Shown: in pieces, positions 1-10,445 of the stretch
How the letters are laid out: the number at the start of each line of letters is the position of its first letter
Position numbering within the stretch: the first letter of the stretch is position 1
Assembly (NCBI GenBank): GCA_001584585.1
Contig: LSYV01000033.1
Coordinates: 531,220-562,384 of the forward strand
Source: Gonium pectorale
Taxonomy: Eukaryota; Chlorophyta; Chlorophyceae; Chlamydomonadales; Volvocaceae
Length of the DNA stretch: 31,165 nucleotides
Direction of reading: 5' to 3'
The notes under the pieces: generated by a model
Told to the model about the DNA's origin: nothing
The model's input: only the letters and a program-made list of their open reading frames with translations
The model's database searches: none
Program-made: the position numbers and the translations under genes

Positions 1-3000
1 TGCGGCGCCGCCGCGCGCCCGCCGCCGCCGCAGCGCCGGCAGCAGCTGGCCGAGCAACTCCTCCGCCGACGGCGGCGGCGCGGCGCCACCGGCGCGTCCG
101 CAGCCCAGCTCCGCCCAGTCGAAGAGCAGGGGCGAGGTGCTGTCGAGCAAGGGGTTGATGTCAAGCAGCCGCACGCCGCCCGAGGGGGCTGAGGCGGGGG
201 AGTCCGACGGAACGTACACGTCGTACGCGACTGCGAAGGAGTTGGGTACAGAAAAATGTTCGGCTCTCAGTTGATCAAGTCTCTAAGGTTGATGCTCTGG
301 AGGTGTGGAGAAACAGGGACGACTTGACGCGACGCGTTTGCATGAGACGGGGCCGTTCAGCCTCGCGGAAAAGAGCCCGTAAAGGCTTACGCCGTCCGTT
401 CCACGCAATGGCAATGATGCATGGCGCATGCGGCGGCACGCGGGCCCGCGATCAACCGACGCGCCGTGGGAAGCTTCCCTCACAGCCCGTTGCCGCCCTG
501 CCCCCTCGGCCATCCGTCCCCGGGCACTCACAGTCCTGCAGCGGCGTGCTGCCCTCCATGCGCTCCCGCCAGAAGGCCCACAGCCGGCAGCGCACGTCGT
601 CCACCGACCCGCGGGTCAGCGCGGGGAAGGACTGGCTGACGTCCCGCTGGCAGGCCGCCACCAGCTGGCCCCCGCGCACAAAGCACCTGCGGGCGGAGAG
701 TAGAACGACCAGCGCTGAGCAAAGACACGCACATTCGCGGTTGCGGCACCACATATCCCTCCACGAGGTCGCTGGGCAGGCGTTGAAGCACGCAGGCACG
801 ACGATCGGGCCGACGCACACAAAAAGGGGGCCTACGGGCCGGCCCCTACACAGTAGGTGGTTTGGCGTAGAGGGTCTTAGCACTTGTACGACAGCGTTGC
901 TGGTCTTTGGAGCGCAACGAGCCAGTGTCAGGCATTCTGCCTACCGCTACAGAGCTCGTAGCTTCTTAGGGCCAGCGTGTGGTGGCCCCGCCCACCCGCC
1001 ATGTTGGTTGCCCGTGTTGATACTGTTAGCTGTGGGGTTGTGTGGGAGCCGCGCGCCAGAACGCTTGTTGCGCCTGCTGGCCCGCTCGTGCGGGGTGTTG
1101 GCTCGGGCTTTCAACCCCGCCTGCTCAACGTGTGTAAGGCCCTAGTATGTAGTATCGGAGGAACAGAGTGATCGTGGAATGTAACGCGCGACGCTCCAAG
1201 CTGTCCCATACCAGCCCTCTCGCCGCGACAGCTCCAACGGGCAGCCCTACCAACACCCCCTCTCTCGCTCGCCCTCACACACATGCGCATGCTCAGAGCC
1301 AACCGTCGGCCGCCGTCGGGTGCCCCGGCGCCATGCTTCGCGCGCCGAGGCGCTACCTTTCCCACCCTCCCCGGGGCACTACCTAGGCAGATACCACTGG
1401 CCCGTTGGCCCCCTCCCAGCAGCCCTCCTGGGCAGCGCTACTCGCACCCTCCCCCCCACGCCATCCCCGGCGCCTTTCAGCACATACCGTTGCCCCCCCC
1501 CGCCACCCGTCAACCCACCTGAACTCCCGTTCCGGCCGCAGGTTGCCCCACTTCTTCAGCACCAGCACCGGCGCCAGCAGCGGCCGCAGCGGGCCGGGCT
1601 GCGAGTCCGCACCACCGTCGCCATGCCCGGGGCACACCCGGGTGCACCCGTGGCCATCGCCGTCGGCTGCCTGCCGCGAACCCCGCGACGTGGCCTCCTC
1701 CTGTGCAGCACCCTCAGCGCTCCGGCCCCGTGCCCCGTCCTGGCTCAGCCCCGACCCCGAGGTCTCCTCTCCGCCGGAGGCGCGGCTGTCACCGCTCTCT
1801 GCCGCCGCTGCTGACCCCGTCCGCGACGCTGCCGCCACTGCCTCCACTCCCGCTCTCCCCTCCTCTTCCGCTTCCGCCGCCGTGGCCGCCTCCGCCTCCG
1901 CCGCCTGCGCCGCCGCGAGCAGCGCGACGTCGTGCGACACCACGCGGTCCGAGCTCTTCAGCAGCAGCACTACCTGCAGCACGGGGAACGCACCGGGCCG
2001 TCCAGGCCCTATCACTCGTAAAAGTCCCAGTGTACCGTATTCGTGTGTTGTACCGTATTCGTGCGAACATGTCATACGCCAACACAACCTGCCCCAACTC
2101 GGATGCGGGCCACCTCCCATCAGGTTGGCGCCGGGCTTGGGGTCCTCTGACGAGGCAGCGAATGCTCACGAGGCAGCGAATGCTCACTACTGCCACACGC
2201 ACAGCTATCGCCACCTCCCTCCTGCTCCGGTCCCCTCCAGGTCTGCGCCCCACTGCCCCGCCCGCCTCACCACCGCCCTGCGCAACACCCCGTCGAAGTC
2301 CGCTCCGCCGTCCCGTCCTCAAGCCCCACCACACCCACACCCACACCCACACCGTACACCCGGCAGCCCGCCCGCCCGCCCACGGCCCACCTGCTCCGCG
2401 TTGCGGCAAGCCAGCGACGCCGTGACGCTCACCCACAGCGCATCGCTGGGGCACGACCAGTTCAGCTTGGGCACCACCCGCCCGCCCAGCGACGCTATCG
2501 CCGCGTCCACAGCGGCCCTTAGACCGGGGAACCGCAGCCGCCAGTCCGGCTCCGGGGCCGGGGGCGCCTCGCTGCCGCCGCCGCTGCTCATGAGGTCGCC
2601 GGCGGCGGCGCCACCCGCCACGGCGGAGGCGGAGGCGCCGCCGCCGACGGCGAGGCCAGAGGTCTGCCCGCTGAGCTCACCGTCGCGGCCGCCGCGTAGG
2701 GGTCCGCTGGGGCTGGGATGGGGCAGCGGTAGCGGTGCCCGGTCAGCGGCACCGCCGCCAGGTGGGTGGTCCCAGTCGTCACGGCGGTAGTCTCCCTCCA
2801 CCAGAAGACCCGCGTCAATCATATCCAGTTGAGGCACCTGGTGCAAGCAGGGACCATATACGGCGAACGCGATTCCAAAAGCTGATTCCAAAAGCTGATT
2901 CCTCAGCTCACGGCGCGGGCGCGGGCGGGTTTCCAGGGCAGTAGCGGCTATAGGGGCTCAGACGGCCGGGCTTGGAAGGCAGTTGATAAGACGGCCCGTG

Positions 3001-3265
3001 AGTCAAAGTGCGGAGCCCCATTTGGCGAGGGGAAGTGTAAGTAGGGGTGATTCGGGTCCCAGGCACGCACCGCCGCCGTGTCATCGGGCAGGAACACCCC
3101 GTCCTCCTGCAGGTAGTCCAGGAATCCCGATGGCAGGGGAATGAATACGCTCTTTATGGCATGCTGTTCGTGCTGAGGATACCATGCCGGCAGCTGGCTT
3201 GCGACGAGCGGATGCGCCTCGATTGCCACTTCCGCCCGGCTGGCGGGCGCTATAAGGGACGGCAT
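1..3265 (-). CDS. CDC123: CDC123 / D123, eIF2 assembly factor (3' end outside window)
   Basis: Five minus-strand exons: 3265-3071, 2837-2391, 1973-1519, 686-532 and 230 to beyond base 1. All junctions are GT-AG and keep phase, giving 494 visible residues. Exon 1 carries the family's WYP...IKSVFIPLP..F.DYL signature and exon 2 the 'SLGGRVVPKLNWSCPSDALW' block. Exon 3 has 'LLLKSSD' and, near residue 352, 'VLKKWGNLRPEREFR', which is completed across the junction to EFRCFVRGGQL. Exon 5 has AYDVY and 'LLDINP'. D421, D441 and N443 match the metal/ATP-binding Asp, Asp and Asn known in this ATP-grasp family. CDC123 binds eIF2 gamma and promotes assembly of the eIF2 trimer in the cytosol. An Ala/Glu/Ser-rich insert of about 115 residues sits between the SSD and KKW blocks, which is typical of volvocine proteins. 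The start is the first Met before the conserved block. The identity is very secure; the exact splice sites are inferred. Confidence 0.93.
2031..2066. repeat. 18-bp tandem duplication in CDC123 intron 2
   Basis: The unit tgtaccgtattcgtgtgt occurs twice in a row (2031-2048 and 2049-2066), differing only at its last three bases. It lies in the intron between exons 2 and 3 of CDC123. Confidence 0.85.
2150..2187. repeat. Second 18-bp tandem duplication in the same intron
   Basis: The unit cgaggcagcgaatgctca is perfectly duplicated (2151-2168 and 2169-2186). It is unrelated in sequence to the duplication at 2031 but has the same 18-bp period. Confidence 0.9.
2331..2352. repeat. (ACACCC)n microsatellite
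   Basis: About four copies of a CCACAC/ACACCC hexamer lie just inside the 5' part of CDC123 intron 2. It is a simple repeat with no further signal. Confidence 0.85.
2871..2902. repeat. 13-bp tandem repeat in CDC123 intron 1
   Basis: The unit gattccaaaagct is present twice, followed by a partial third copy (gattcc), with period 13. It lies in the first intron of CDC123, just upstream of the exon 2 acceptor. Confidence 0.88.
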
Positions 3266-3497
3266 TGTATATATGTAATTCAAATGAGTTTGCGTTTTGG
3301 CTGGGTGCTGTCTTGGACTGTCGTGCAGAACCCGAAGCAGAAGCAGAACCGGCGTCACCGGCGGACTCCGCGTTCGCCGGCAAACTTCATTCTTTGAATA
3401 CCAAAGTATATAGTCTATACCGTTGTATAGGTATCACACGATCTGATCAGACTGCTGCGTGCTGGACTCCGTAACCCGATAGCAGAAGTGAGCCAGG
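3266..3497. promoter_or_regulatory. Divergent intergenic region (CDC123 / flavoprotein)
   Basis: Only 232 bp separate the start codons of CDC123 (minus) and the sarcosine-oxidase-like gene (plus), so both promoters and 5' UTRs must fit here or extend into the genes. The stretch 3403-3435 is AT-rich in an otherwise GC-rich region. It holds a near-palindrome (gtatatagtctatac) and a TATAC/GTATA inverted repeat. TATA-like words are visible but no transcription start can be fixed from sequence. Confidence 0.55.
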
Positions 3498-6400
3498 ATG
3501 CTACACGAGCGCTGCGGGCGCGACGTCAGAGGGCATGCATCAGGCAGCAGTCCTTCAACCAAGTGTTGCTCTGGAACCCTCACGGCCCGGCCGTGGACCT
3601 ACGTCCACACACCCATCGCGCGCCAGCTCGGCCTGCGCGGACTCTCAGCAGCGGAGCCATCAGCTGCAACGCCGGCTCCGCGCCCTGCTACCACGCTGCA
3701 CGCCCTCGGTCAGCGCGGAGGCGGCAGCGGCGCAGCCAGCGCTACCACGACCGTTGAGCGGCGGGCGGCGGATGTGGCGGTCCTGGGCGACAGCTGCGTC
3801 GCGCTCGCGGCGGCGTACTCGCTCGCCCGTCGTGGCAAAAAGGTGCGCTGACGGCTGGTTTTACGGGGGGCTGCTGGGCGACATCGCCGCATGGCGGGAT
3901 CAGCCGGGTGGCGGACGGGCTTCGACGCAGTGCCGAAGCGGCGTCCAGCTCCAGCATGCTGGAAGCCTCGGTGTTGTACAGTATTATCCGTACACAAAAG
4001 TGCAAATTATGATGAGGGATGGGTGGAACGGTGGGCCCAGCCACAGCTGCTTCGCGACATGCGTGCGACCAGCTGTGTTGCCCTCGCGGAGTGCAGCCGT
4101 GAACAGGTGGCCCTGCCCCGATGGCGGCGGTGGTACACCGGCGCTCTCTGCAGGGTGCAGCCAAGGCGGGGATTCCTCAGGGCAGGACCTCCTTGGTAGC
4201 ATCTTCGTTCCGACTTCCAGGGATCTGGCCCTGAAGCCCCTCGCTCCAGTCGGCACGCAGACCCCGCAGTGGCCTGATTGGCCCTCCCCTCGGCCCTCGC
4301 CATCCCCTGACGGATCCCCGGCCCCGCCTCCACGCCTGCGGCCCCCGAACTCCCCACAGGTTGTGCTGATATCGGATCTGGGAATCACCGCCCCGCGGGG
4401 ACCCCGCCTGGCGATGCGGCCCCTGAAGCTGGTGCACCCGGACCCCGCCATGGTCAGGTGAGTGGCAGTGGCGGGTGGGGGTTGGGGGTGCGCCCTGCAG
4501 GAGGTGCTCGCTTGCCTACATGCGACTTCGTGGGATGGCCGGGCGCCTGAACGGCGTACGATGCTATGGCGCTCAGTCCGCTCACCATGCTGCAGCGCCG
4601 CTCGGCCTCGGACCGCGCGTCCCCCTGCCCTCCCTCTCGGCCACTCCGCTGTGCGACCTGTACGCCTCCCCTCCGACTGCCATCACTGCTGCTGCACCCA
4701 CCCACCCACCCATCCCACACCCATCCTACAACGACGCCATCACCTTCGCGCTTACGCTCGTCGTGTGCGTTTCACTTTTCAACACATCGACCGCCTCCCC
4801 TGTTTCGTATGGGTGACCCGTGCACCAGAACGTTCCCCACCGCCCCTCCTTCCCCCACTCCTTCCTGTGCCCCCCGGCTCAGCCTGGCTGCTGAGTCGTC
4901 GGCTTACTGGCGGGGCCTGGCAGCCCAGACGGCGGGCAACGGCGCCGCGCTGCTGGCGGACAGCCGCTCGCTGGACGTGGGGCCCGCGCGGGGGGGCGGC
5001 CCGGCGGGGGAGCTGCTGGGCCGCCTGCAGGACGCCAGCAGGGTGAGGCGGGAGCAGGGGGCAGGACTCACGCGGAGGAGTGCGGACGGCAGATTCACGC
5101 AATCATTAAAATTCATTGGCTTCTTAGTTAAAAGTGGTTGTTGGTAGACGCGAGGCAGAGAATGGACAAGGGCGGTAGGGCAACGCCGGTCCGCGCCCGT
5201 GAACCGGCGTTCGGGCCCCTTCCAGATCCGCACATCGCCACACCCACGCAGTCCGCTCCTCACCCTCATCCTTTTTCTACACGCCTTTCCCTTCACGCGC
5301 CCAGTGAGACTGTTCTTAACTCCGTGATCCCCCTTAACTCCCTGCCCTGCGCCGCAGGCTGCGGGCGTGCGGCTGGGCGCCCTCCGCCCCGACGAGCTGA
5401 GCGCCCTCTTCCCAGCGCTGCGGCCGCCGGGCGGCGCGGTCGGGCTGCTACAGGTGCGGGCGGGGCCTGAACGATGCCAGCGCGGCGGTTGGAATGGCGG
5501 TTGGAATGGCGGCGCCACAGTGGTTGGCGGTTGACCGTTGGCGGTTAGGTGACCTCAGCGTTCACGGGCAAAGTCTGGTGCGCCACGATGCCGCCTGTGG
5601 AATACGGCACACGCCTAGGCGACGGGGTTGTTGAGGAAGCGGGAGCCAGACACCACCTCATCCATCATCTAAAGGCTACTACGGCACCCGCTGTGCGGTG
5701 GTAGCCGTGGTAACACGTTGTCTCCCCCATATCTCTGCCATCAGTGCCCCCATGCGCCCCGCACCCCAACTGCTCGCCGCCCTCGCCCCTTCTTGTGGTC
5801 CTGCAGCCCGAGGGCGGCGTGCTGCTGGCGGAGCCCGCCGAGAGCCTCCTGCGCAGCCTGTGCGAGCGGCAGGGCGTGCTGGTGCGCGACCGGCTGGTGC
5901 TGGCAGGTGCGCTCCCAAGCGCCCACCACCGCCGCCAAGTCCCACCTACCCCACGCCCCGCCCGCCTTGGCATTCCCGCTTTACCCGATCGCCCCTGTCC
6001 GTCCGTCGCCCCTCCACCTGCCCCCCTCCCCGTGCATCCAACCCTGCCTGCCACTCGCCAGGCGCCCCACCGCCCCCCCACCTACCCTGCGGCTCCCCGC
6101 CGCTTCGCCATTGCAGCCCCCAATAGTTGTCTCTGCACCGCCCACTCTCGCACCCGCCCACCCCACCCGCCCTGCTCGCAGGCTGGCGCGACGCGGGCAG
6201 CCACTTTGTGCTGCGCGCCGCGGGGTCGCTGCTGCGCGACGCGGTGAGCTACTTCGAGGTGGAGCAGCTGCTGCTGGCGCCCGGGGAGGGCGGCGGACCG
6301 GGCGGCTGGCCGAGGGCGGCGATGGCGCTCTTTGGGGCCGACGCGGAGCTGCAGGTGCGGGGGGCGGGTAGGGGGGCGGGGTTGGGTGGGGGCGGGATGA

Positions 6401-8503
6401 CGGGCCGGGGTGGAGTGGAGGGTGTGGAAGCGCGCAGGCTTTGGGCGGGAGTGTGAGGACGGAGTGGAGGCGCGCACGGGGCCGGGGTGGGGCGGTGGGG
6501 TTTGGTTGACCTGGCGGGTCACTTGCCACTGCTCCTGGAGGAGACGGAGCTAAGCGACGGCGCTCGGGGACAATGGCGCAAGACATACGCGGGCGGGAGG
6601 GGAGCCAAGCCGTGAGCACGAAGCGGGCTTTGGGGAAGGTTGCGTTACGGGGCGTTACGGGGCAAGTTACTATTGTAGGGAGGATCCGCGGGTCTGGCCA
6701 CGTCTTGTCCAGGCGTTTGGCAGCGTGGAGGGGAACGCCCGCGCCGCCGTCGGCGGAGGCCCGGCCACCATCGGCCGCTCCCCTCATATGCCCGCTCCCC
6801 CCCCCCTGACGGGAGACTACAGCCGGAGGGTAGTGCGCTTTCGCAAACCGTTTGCAAAGTCTGAACCGACGCAACCTGGGCCTTCCGCTGCCCTCCCCCT
6901 TTCCGGCCCTGTCCTGCCCCCTGGTCCCCGCAGTCCATGTCAGTCAGCACCGGCCGCTGCGCTGCCACCTCGGAGCTGTCCTCTCTGCCCCTTTGGAGGT
7001 ACATCGGCAACCCCCTGCCGCCCGGCGGAGGAGAGCCTGCGCCCAAGCCGCGCGCCCAGGAGGACGATGCCGCACCTGGAAGCCGGCGCAAAGCCGGGGC
7101 CGCGTCGGAGGCCGCTTATGTCCCGCAGCTGCAGCTGATATGCGGCTACCCCGCACAAGTGCCGGGGGCAGGAGGAGGCGCCGGCGGCGGAAGAGGAGGC
7201 GGAGGCGGAGGGGCAGTCTCGATGCAGATGGATCTGGGGGCGGTGCCGCTAGCGGGAGGGACGGCCGCGAGAGCGGGGCCTGGGCTCGGGTCGCTGCGCG
7301 GCAGTGGCGCTGGCGGTGGCGGGAGCGGCGATGGCGAGGTGGCGAATCCGTGGGCCCTGCGGCCCGGGGCGGCCGACAGGTGGGGCAGCTGGGGCCGGGG
7401 CAGGGGGGGCGCGGGGACGAGGGCGCGTGGGGCCGAGGGCGCGCGGGCCGAGGAAAGGGTGGCTGGCTCACTGCTGAGCTGTGCGACCGAGAGAATGGGT
7501 TTCGGGGGTATGGTGGGCCGCGGGAAAGGATATCGCATAGTCAAGCTTCGCTCGTCCGCTCCAGGCCTGTGTTCCCCGAGAGGACGGCGGCGATCCACAT
7601 CGCCAAACGCTCTGAGCGCCGAGCGTGCTGACTCCCGTTTCGCCGACCTGTTGCCCGCCCTACTGCCTCGTGCCTCACTGCAGGGGCGCCCTCACGGCGG
7701 CTCATCGTCTGGCGGGGCAGCTGCTGCGCGGGGTGGGCCCGCCGCTGTTGCCAACTGACCCCGGATCCCGCGCCGCCTCCTCCTCCTCCGCCTGGGGCGA
7801 GGCAGCCCTGCACGTGGGCACCCCCGACGGCTGGCCGGCTGTGGGATGGCTGCCGGGCACGGAGCCGGGTCGCGTGCTGTTCGTGAGCACCGCCAGCTGC
7901 GCCACCGGTGCGCGGGCAGCGCAGGGGCGGGGCGAGCAGGGCGCCGCTGCCGCTGCCGGAGCGAAAGAGGGAGCAGGCCCCAGCGGCCGCGGCGCTGCTG
8001 CCGGGAAAGGGAGCGGGGACGGCGACGAGAGAGAGCCATCTCGCGCTGTTACGGCGGACGGGGACCGGCGCGCAACGGGGGCGGATGCGGCTGATCCCGG
8101 CGCGGCCGCGGCGGCGCCGGGCCCCGAGGAGTACTTGGGGCACATGTACGACGGCTATCAGCTCTCCCCGCTGCTTGCCAAGATGGCGGCGGATATGATG
8201 TGCGGCGCGCCGCGGGTCGCGGAGGCGGACCCGGAGCGGCTCGACCTGGGGCGCAGCGCGCTGGTGGGGATGGCGCAGGCGGAGGGCCTCGACTCGTGGG
8301 AGGGGCTCGGCCGCTGGCAGCGGGGCGAGGCACTGGCGGAGGCCCTGACGGCGGCGGCTGGCGAAGGCGATGGTGCGGAGGCGAGGGAGCGGGCGGAGGC
8401 GCTGGCGCGCGGCGGCCGTATGTTCGGCGCGGACGCGGGGGCGGAGGGCGAGGGGGGGGAGAAGGAGAAGTGGCGGAGCAAAGTGTTCCTGCCGACGCAA
8501 TGA
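3498..8503 (+). CDS. Sarcosine-oxidase-like FAD-dependent oxidoreductase (DAO family)
   Basis: Eight plus-strand exons: 3498-3842, 4360-4457, 4883-5042, 5358-5453, 5807-5906, 6182-6354, 6934-7379 and 7684-8503, giving 745 residues with all phases consistent. After a roughly 90-residue Ala/Arg/Ser-rich leader, which could be a targeting peptide, comes the FAD-binding Rossmann start 'VAVLGDSCVALAAAYSLA' (93-110). Exon 2 matches the family's RG...R...HPDP..V block. Later blocks are LRPDELSALFPALRPP, 'LLQPEGGVLLAEPAESLL' across the exon 4/5 junction, LHVGTPDGWPAVGW (515-528) and the C-terminal 'YDGYQLSPLLAKMAADMM' (from 628). Family members oxidise N-methyl or cyclic amino acids (sarcosine, pipecolate) and release H2O2, often in peroxisomes. 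Several usual residues differ: G-x-S-x-x-A replaces GxGxxG, and Ala stands near the flavin-linking Cys. An insert of about 80 residues precedes the C-terminal motif. The substrate is unknown. Exon 7 is the least certain. Confidence 0.82.
4724..4764 (+). repeat. Dispersed 41-bp repeat, copy 1 (intron 2 of flavoprotein gene)
   Basis: This 41-bp stretch matches 9388-9428 at 38 of 41 positions, in the same orientation. It lies in the intron between exons 2 and 3 of the sarcosine-oxidase-like gene. Confidence 0.85.
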
Positions 8504-9786
8504 ACGGGCGCCGGAAGGCGCCGCCGCTGCGCCCGACGGTGAGGAGAGGCCCATCGGCTGCTATGACGAGCGAGCAGCATGCCAGCAGCAGCTTTGGTAC
8601 GGGCCAGCAGCGGCCAGGCTGTGCGTGACGCGCCCTGACTAATCGGTTGGTTGGCCCTCGGCGGCTGCCGTAGCTCCTGGCAGGTTCGGTGCTCGCTGCG
8701 TGTTGCGCATCGGGGTGGCGGGGCGGCCGCCTCTCACCACATCAATGAGGCATAGGGGTGCTGGCGCGTCGGTCCCGGTCGGGTGTATGTGCGCCGTGAC
8801 GGGCCTGACTAGTCTTGTCCAGATCCCGAGCTGAGATGGGTGTGTTACCCGGTAGGGTCGTTCCTTAGCCGGCGAACGCGGACCCCGGAGCTCAGTTCCG
8901 CCGCAGCTCGGTTGCCCGACATTGGCACCGCGCGCTTGGCAGGGTGCGGGGGGGGGGCGCGACTGTTTGGTCGCCTTCACATCGGCAGTCGGCGGGGTAT
9001 GGGGCGCGTCTGTGTTGCACGGTCTGGTCGTGAGGACCGCCCGGTATGTACCGTACCCGGTGTTGGGTGCTTTGGCACACGGGACTGTCAACGCTGTGAA
9101 GCTAATTCGGTGCCTTCCGTCTGCGGTGCGGAGGGGCCCAAACCCAAGGAACAGAGGCAATCCAGACTGATCCACGCTGAACCACGGAGCATGCACGACC
9201 TCGTTGTTAACGTACAACCATGCCTGCCAAAGTTGGGGCGGTCTCAGTTACTCCCGACGCCCTACTGACAGCACCTCCTTGCGGCTGCACCAACACGCCG
9301 ACAAGCCAACCCACTGGTTCAAAGCAAGGCCCGCTACCGTGCCACGGAAGGCCCAGCCGTGAGTGGACCGACACACACCAGCACATGTCCTACAACGAAA
9401 CCATCACTTTCGCGCTTACGCTCGTCGTATGAGTGGTTTCGTTTCGCCACCAGCACATGCACCGTTTCCCATGAGCCAGGCAAATCTTGACGCCCGCAGA
9501 GCCGCAAAGCCGCAGGTCAAAGCACGCACTGCAGTTTAACCCAACAGCCGGGAAAGACCAGGTCCGCCTTGAAAGAGCAACCCTGAAAGACCTCCAAAGC
9601 TCAAGGCACAGGTAAAACCCCACACAAATGGCCGAGCTGTGTGCCCACACATAGGCGGGCGTAGCCAGGCTTAGCCCAGCAACAGCTGATTCCTGGCGAT
9701 AACCACCAAGCACCCCACACACAACCTATACACCCTGCAGCCCTTCACACTTCCGACGCAGCCCGCTCGCTGTCCTTCCGCCGCTG
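8504..9786. other. Intergenic, no gene recognised (3' flank of flavoprotein gene)
   Basis: This 1.3-kb stretch follows the flavoprotein stop codon and holds its 3' UTR, but no TGTAA signal was found in it. A 192-codon minus-strand ORF (9217-8639) has neither a recognisable motif nor the codon pattern of the neighbouring genes. A run of G lies near 8948. The second copy of the dispersed 41-bp repeat is at 9388-9428. Confidence 0.6.
9388..9428 (+). repeat. Dispersed 41-bp repeat, copy 2 (intergenic)
   Basis: It matches 4724-4764 with three substitutions. The 5' flank at 9340-9365 also resembles 12729-12755 (about 21 of 25 positions), and the 11-mer cacatgtccta at 9382 recurs at 12893. The copies may therefore be remnants of a longer repeat family. 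Confidence 0.85.
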
Positions 9787-10167
9787 CTAACCCGTCCGCG
9801 GCCGTTTGCGTATCCCCTCGGAGCCCAACTGCTGCTGCTGCCGCCGTGCCGCCTCCGCTGCCAGCCAGCTCCGCACGTCCTCTGAGCTGCCTCCCACTGC
9901 CATGTGGCACGCTACACGGCTGCTCTCCCAGTCAACCGGGCAGCCCAGCTCCACCAACAAGCGCAGCACGGGTAGCGAAAGGCAGAGGTGGAGGCCGGAC
10001 TCGAAGACGGCAAGAGGGCCGCTGGCGGGGCCCCAGGGGCAGCCCAGCCGCGCCAGGCAGCGCAGCGTCGCCAGGTCGTTGTTCCGCGCAGCTGCAGTGT
10101 AGGGTCCGCCGTCACCCTGCGTCATTGGGGGGTCATTGGGTGGACCGGGTACAATTGGCTGACTCAT
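9787..10167 (-). CDS. Short ankyrin-type ORF (126 aa), partial gene or paralogue fragment
   Basis: This minus-strand ORF carries two or three ankyrin-like units of the algal type: AAARNNDLATLRCLARLGCPWG, then LPVLRLLVELGCPVDW and a final VRSWLAAEAARRQQQQ helix. It lacks the N-terminal F-box-like region seen in the neighbour. It lies 277 bp downstream of the large ankyrin gene on the same strand and could be a separate small gene, a truncated paralogue, or a last exon. A good acceptor (gacgcag) before GDGGPYTAAARNN suggests the real coding start may be internal. The large ORF ends in a GTAAGA donor-like site, but its phase does not match that acceptor, and two TGTAA signals lie between them. 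A separate unit or fragment is therefore favoured. Confidence 0.6.
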   Translation of the reverse strand: MSQPIVPGPPNDPPMTQGDGGPYTAAARNNDLATLRCLARLGCPWGPASGPLAVFESGLHLCLSLPVLRLLVELGCPVDWESSRVACHMAVGGSSEDVRSWLAAEAARRQQQQLGSEGIRKRPRTG

Positions 10168-10306
10168 GCTGCCCAGCGGAAACGCGCCGCAACGAGCCTT
10201 TTCTGCATTCTCCGCACGCCGAAATTACAATCGGCCGTATGTTGCAGCCGTGTGGTGCACATCAGTACGTATCGTGATGCCCAATGCCGCAGCTCGGTAA
10301 TGCAGG

Positions 10307-10318
10307 TTACAGGTTACA
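10307..10318 (-). terminator. Paired TGTAA polyadenylation signals for the large ankyrin gene
   Basis: On the minus strand TGTAA occurs twice within 12 bp (plus-strand TTACA at 10307-10311 and 10314-10318), about 130 bp past the stop codon of the large ankyrin ORF. TGTAA is the usual polyadenylation signal of volvocine nuclear genes. Confidence 0.7.
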
Positions 10319-10423
10319 CGTCCGTCAAAGCCGGGGGGGGCCATGGACGAATTGCGGATACTGGGGTGGGGGAGCGGGTTATGGTCCTCGTCTCTACCCC
10401 GCACGCACGGCAATGAATTCACC

Positions 10424-10445
10424 AGGTCGCTAGGTCGCTAGGTCT
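10424..10445. repeat. 8-bp tandem repeat at the ankyrin gene stop
   Basis: The unit aggtcgct is present twice plus a partial copy, directly abutting the stop codon of the minus-strand ankyrin gene. Confidence 0.75.

Noticed and set aside
1405..2790. 461-codon plus-strand ORF opposite CDC123
   Set aside because: It is antisense to clear CDC123 exons and crosses its introns; Pro/Ser/Ala-rich composition is the expected shadow of GC-rich coding DNA.
8639..9217. 192-codon minus-strand ORF in the intergenic region
   Set aside because: It has no motif or family resemblance, lacks strong GC at third positions and has no promoter or polyadenylation context.
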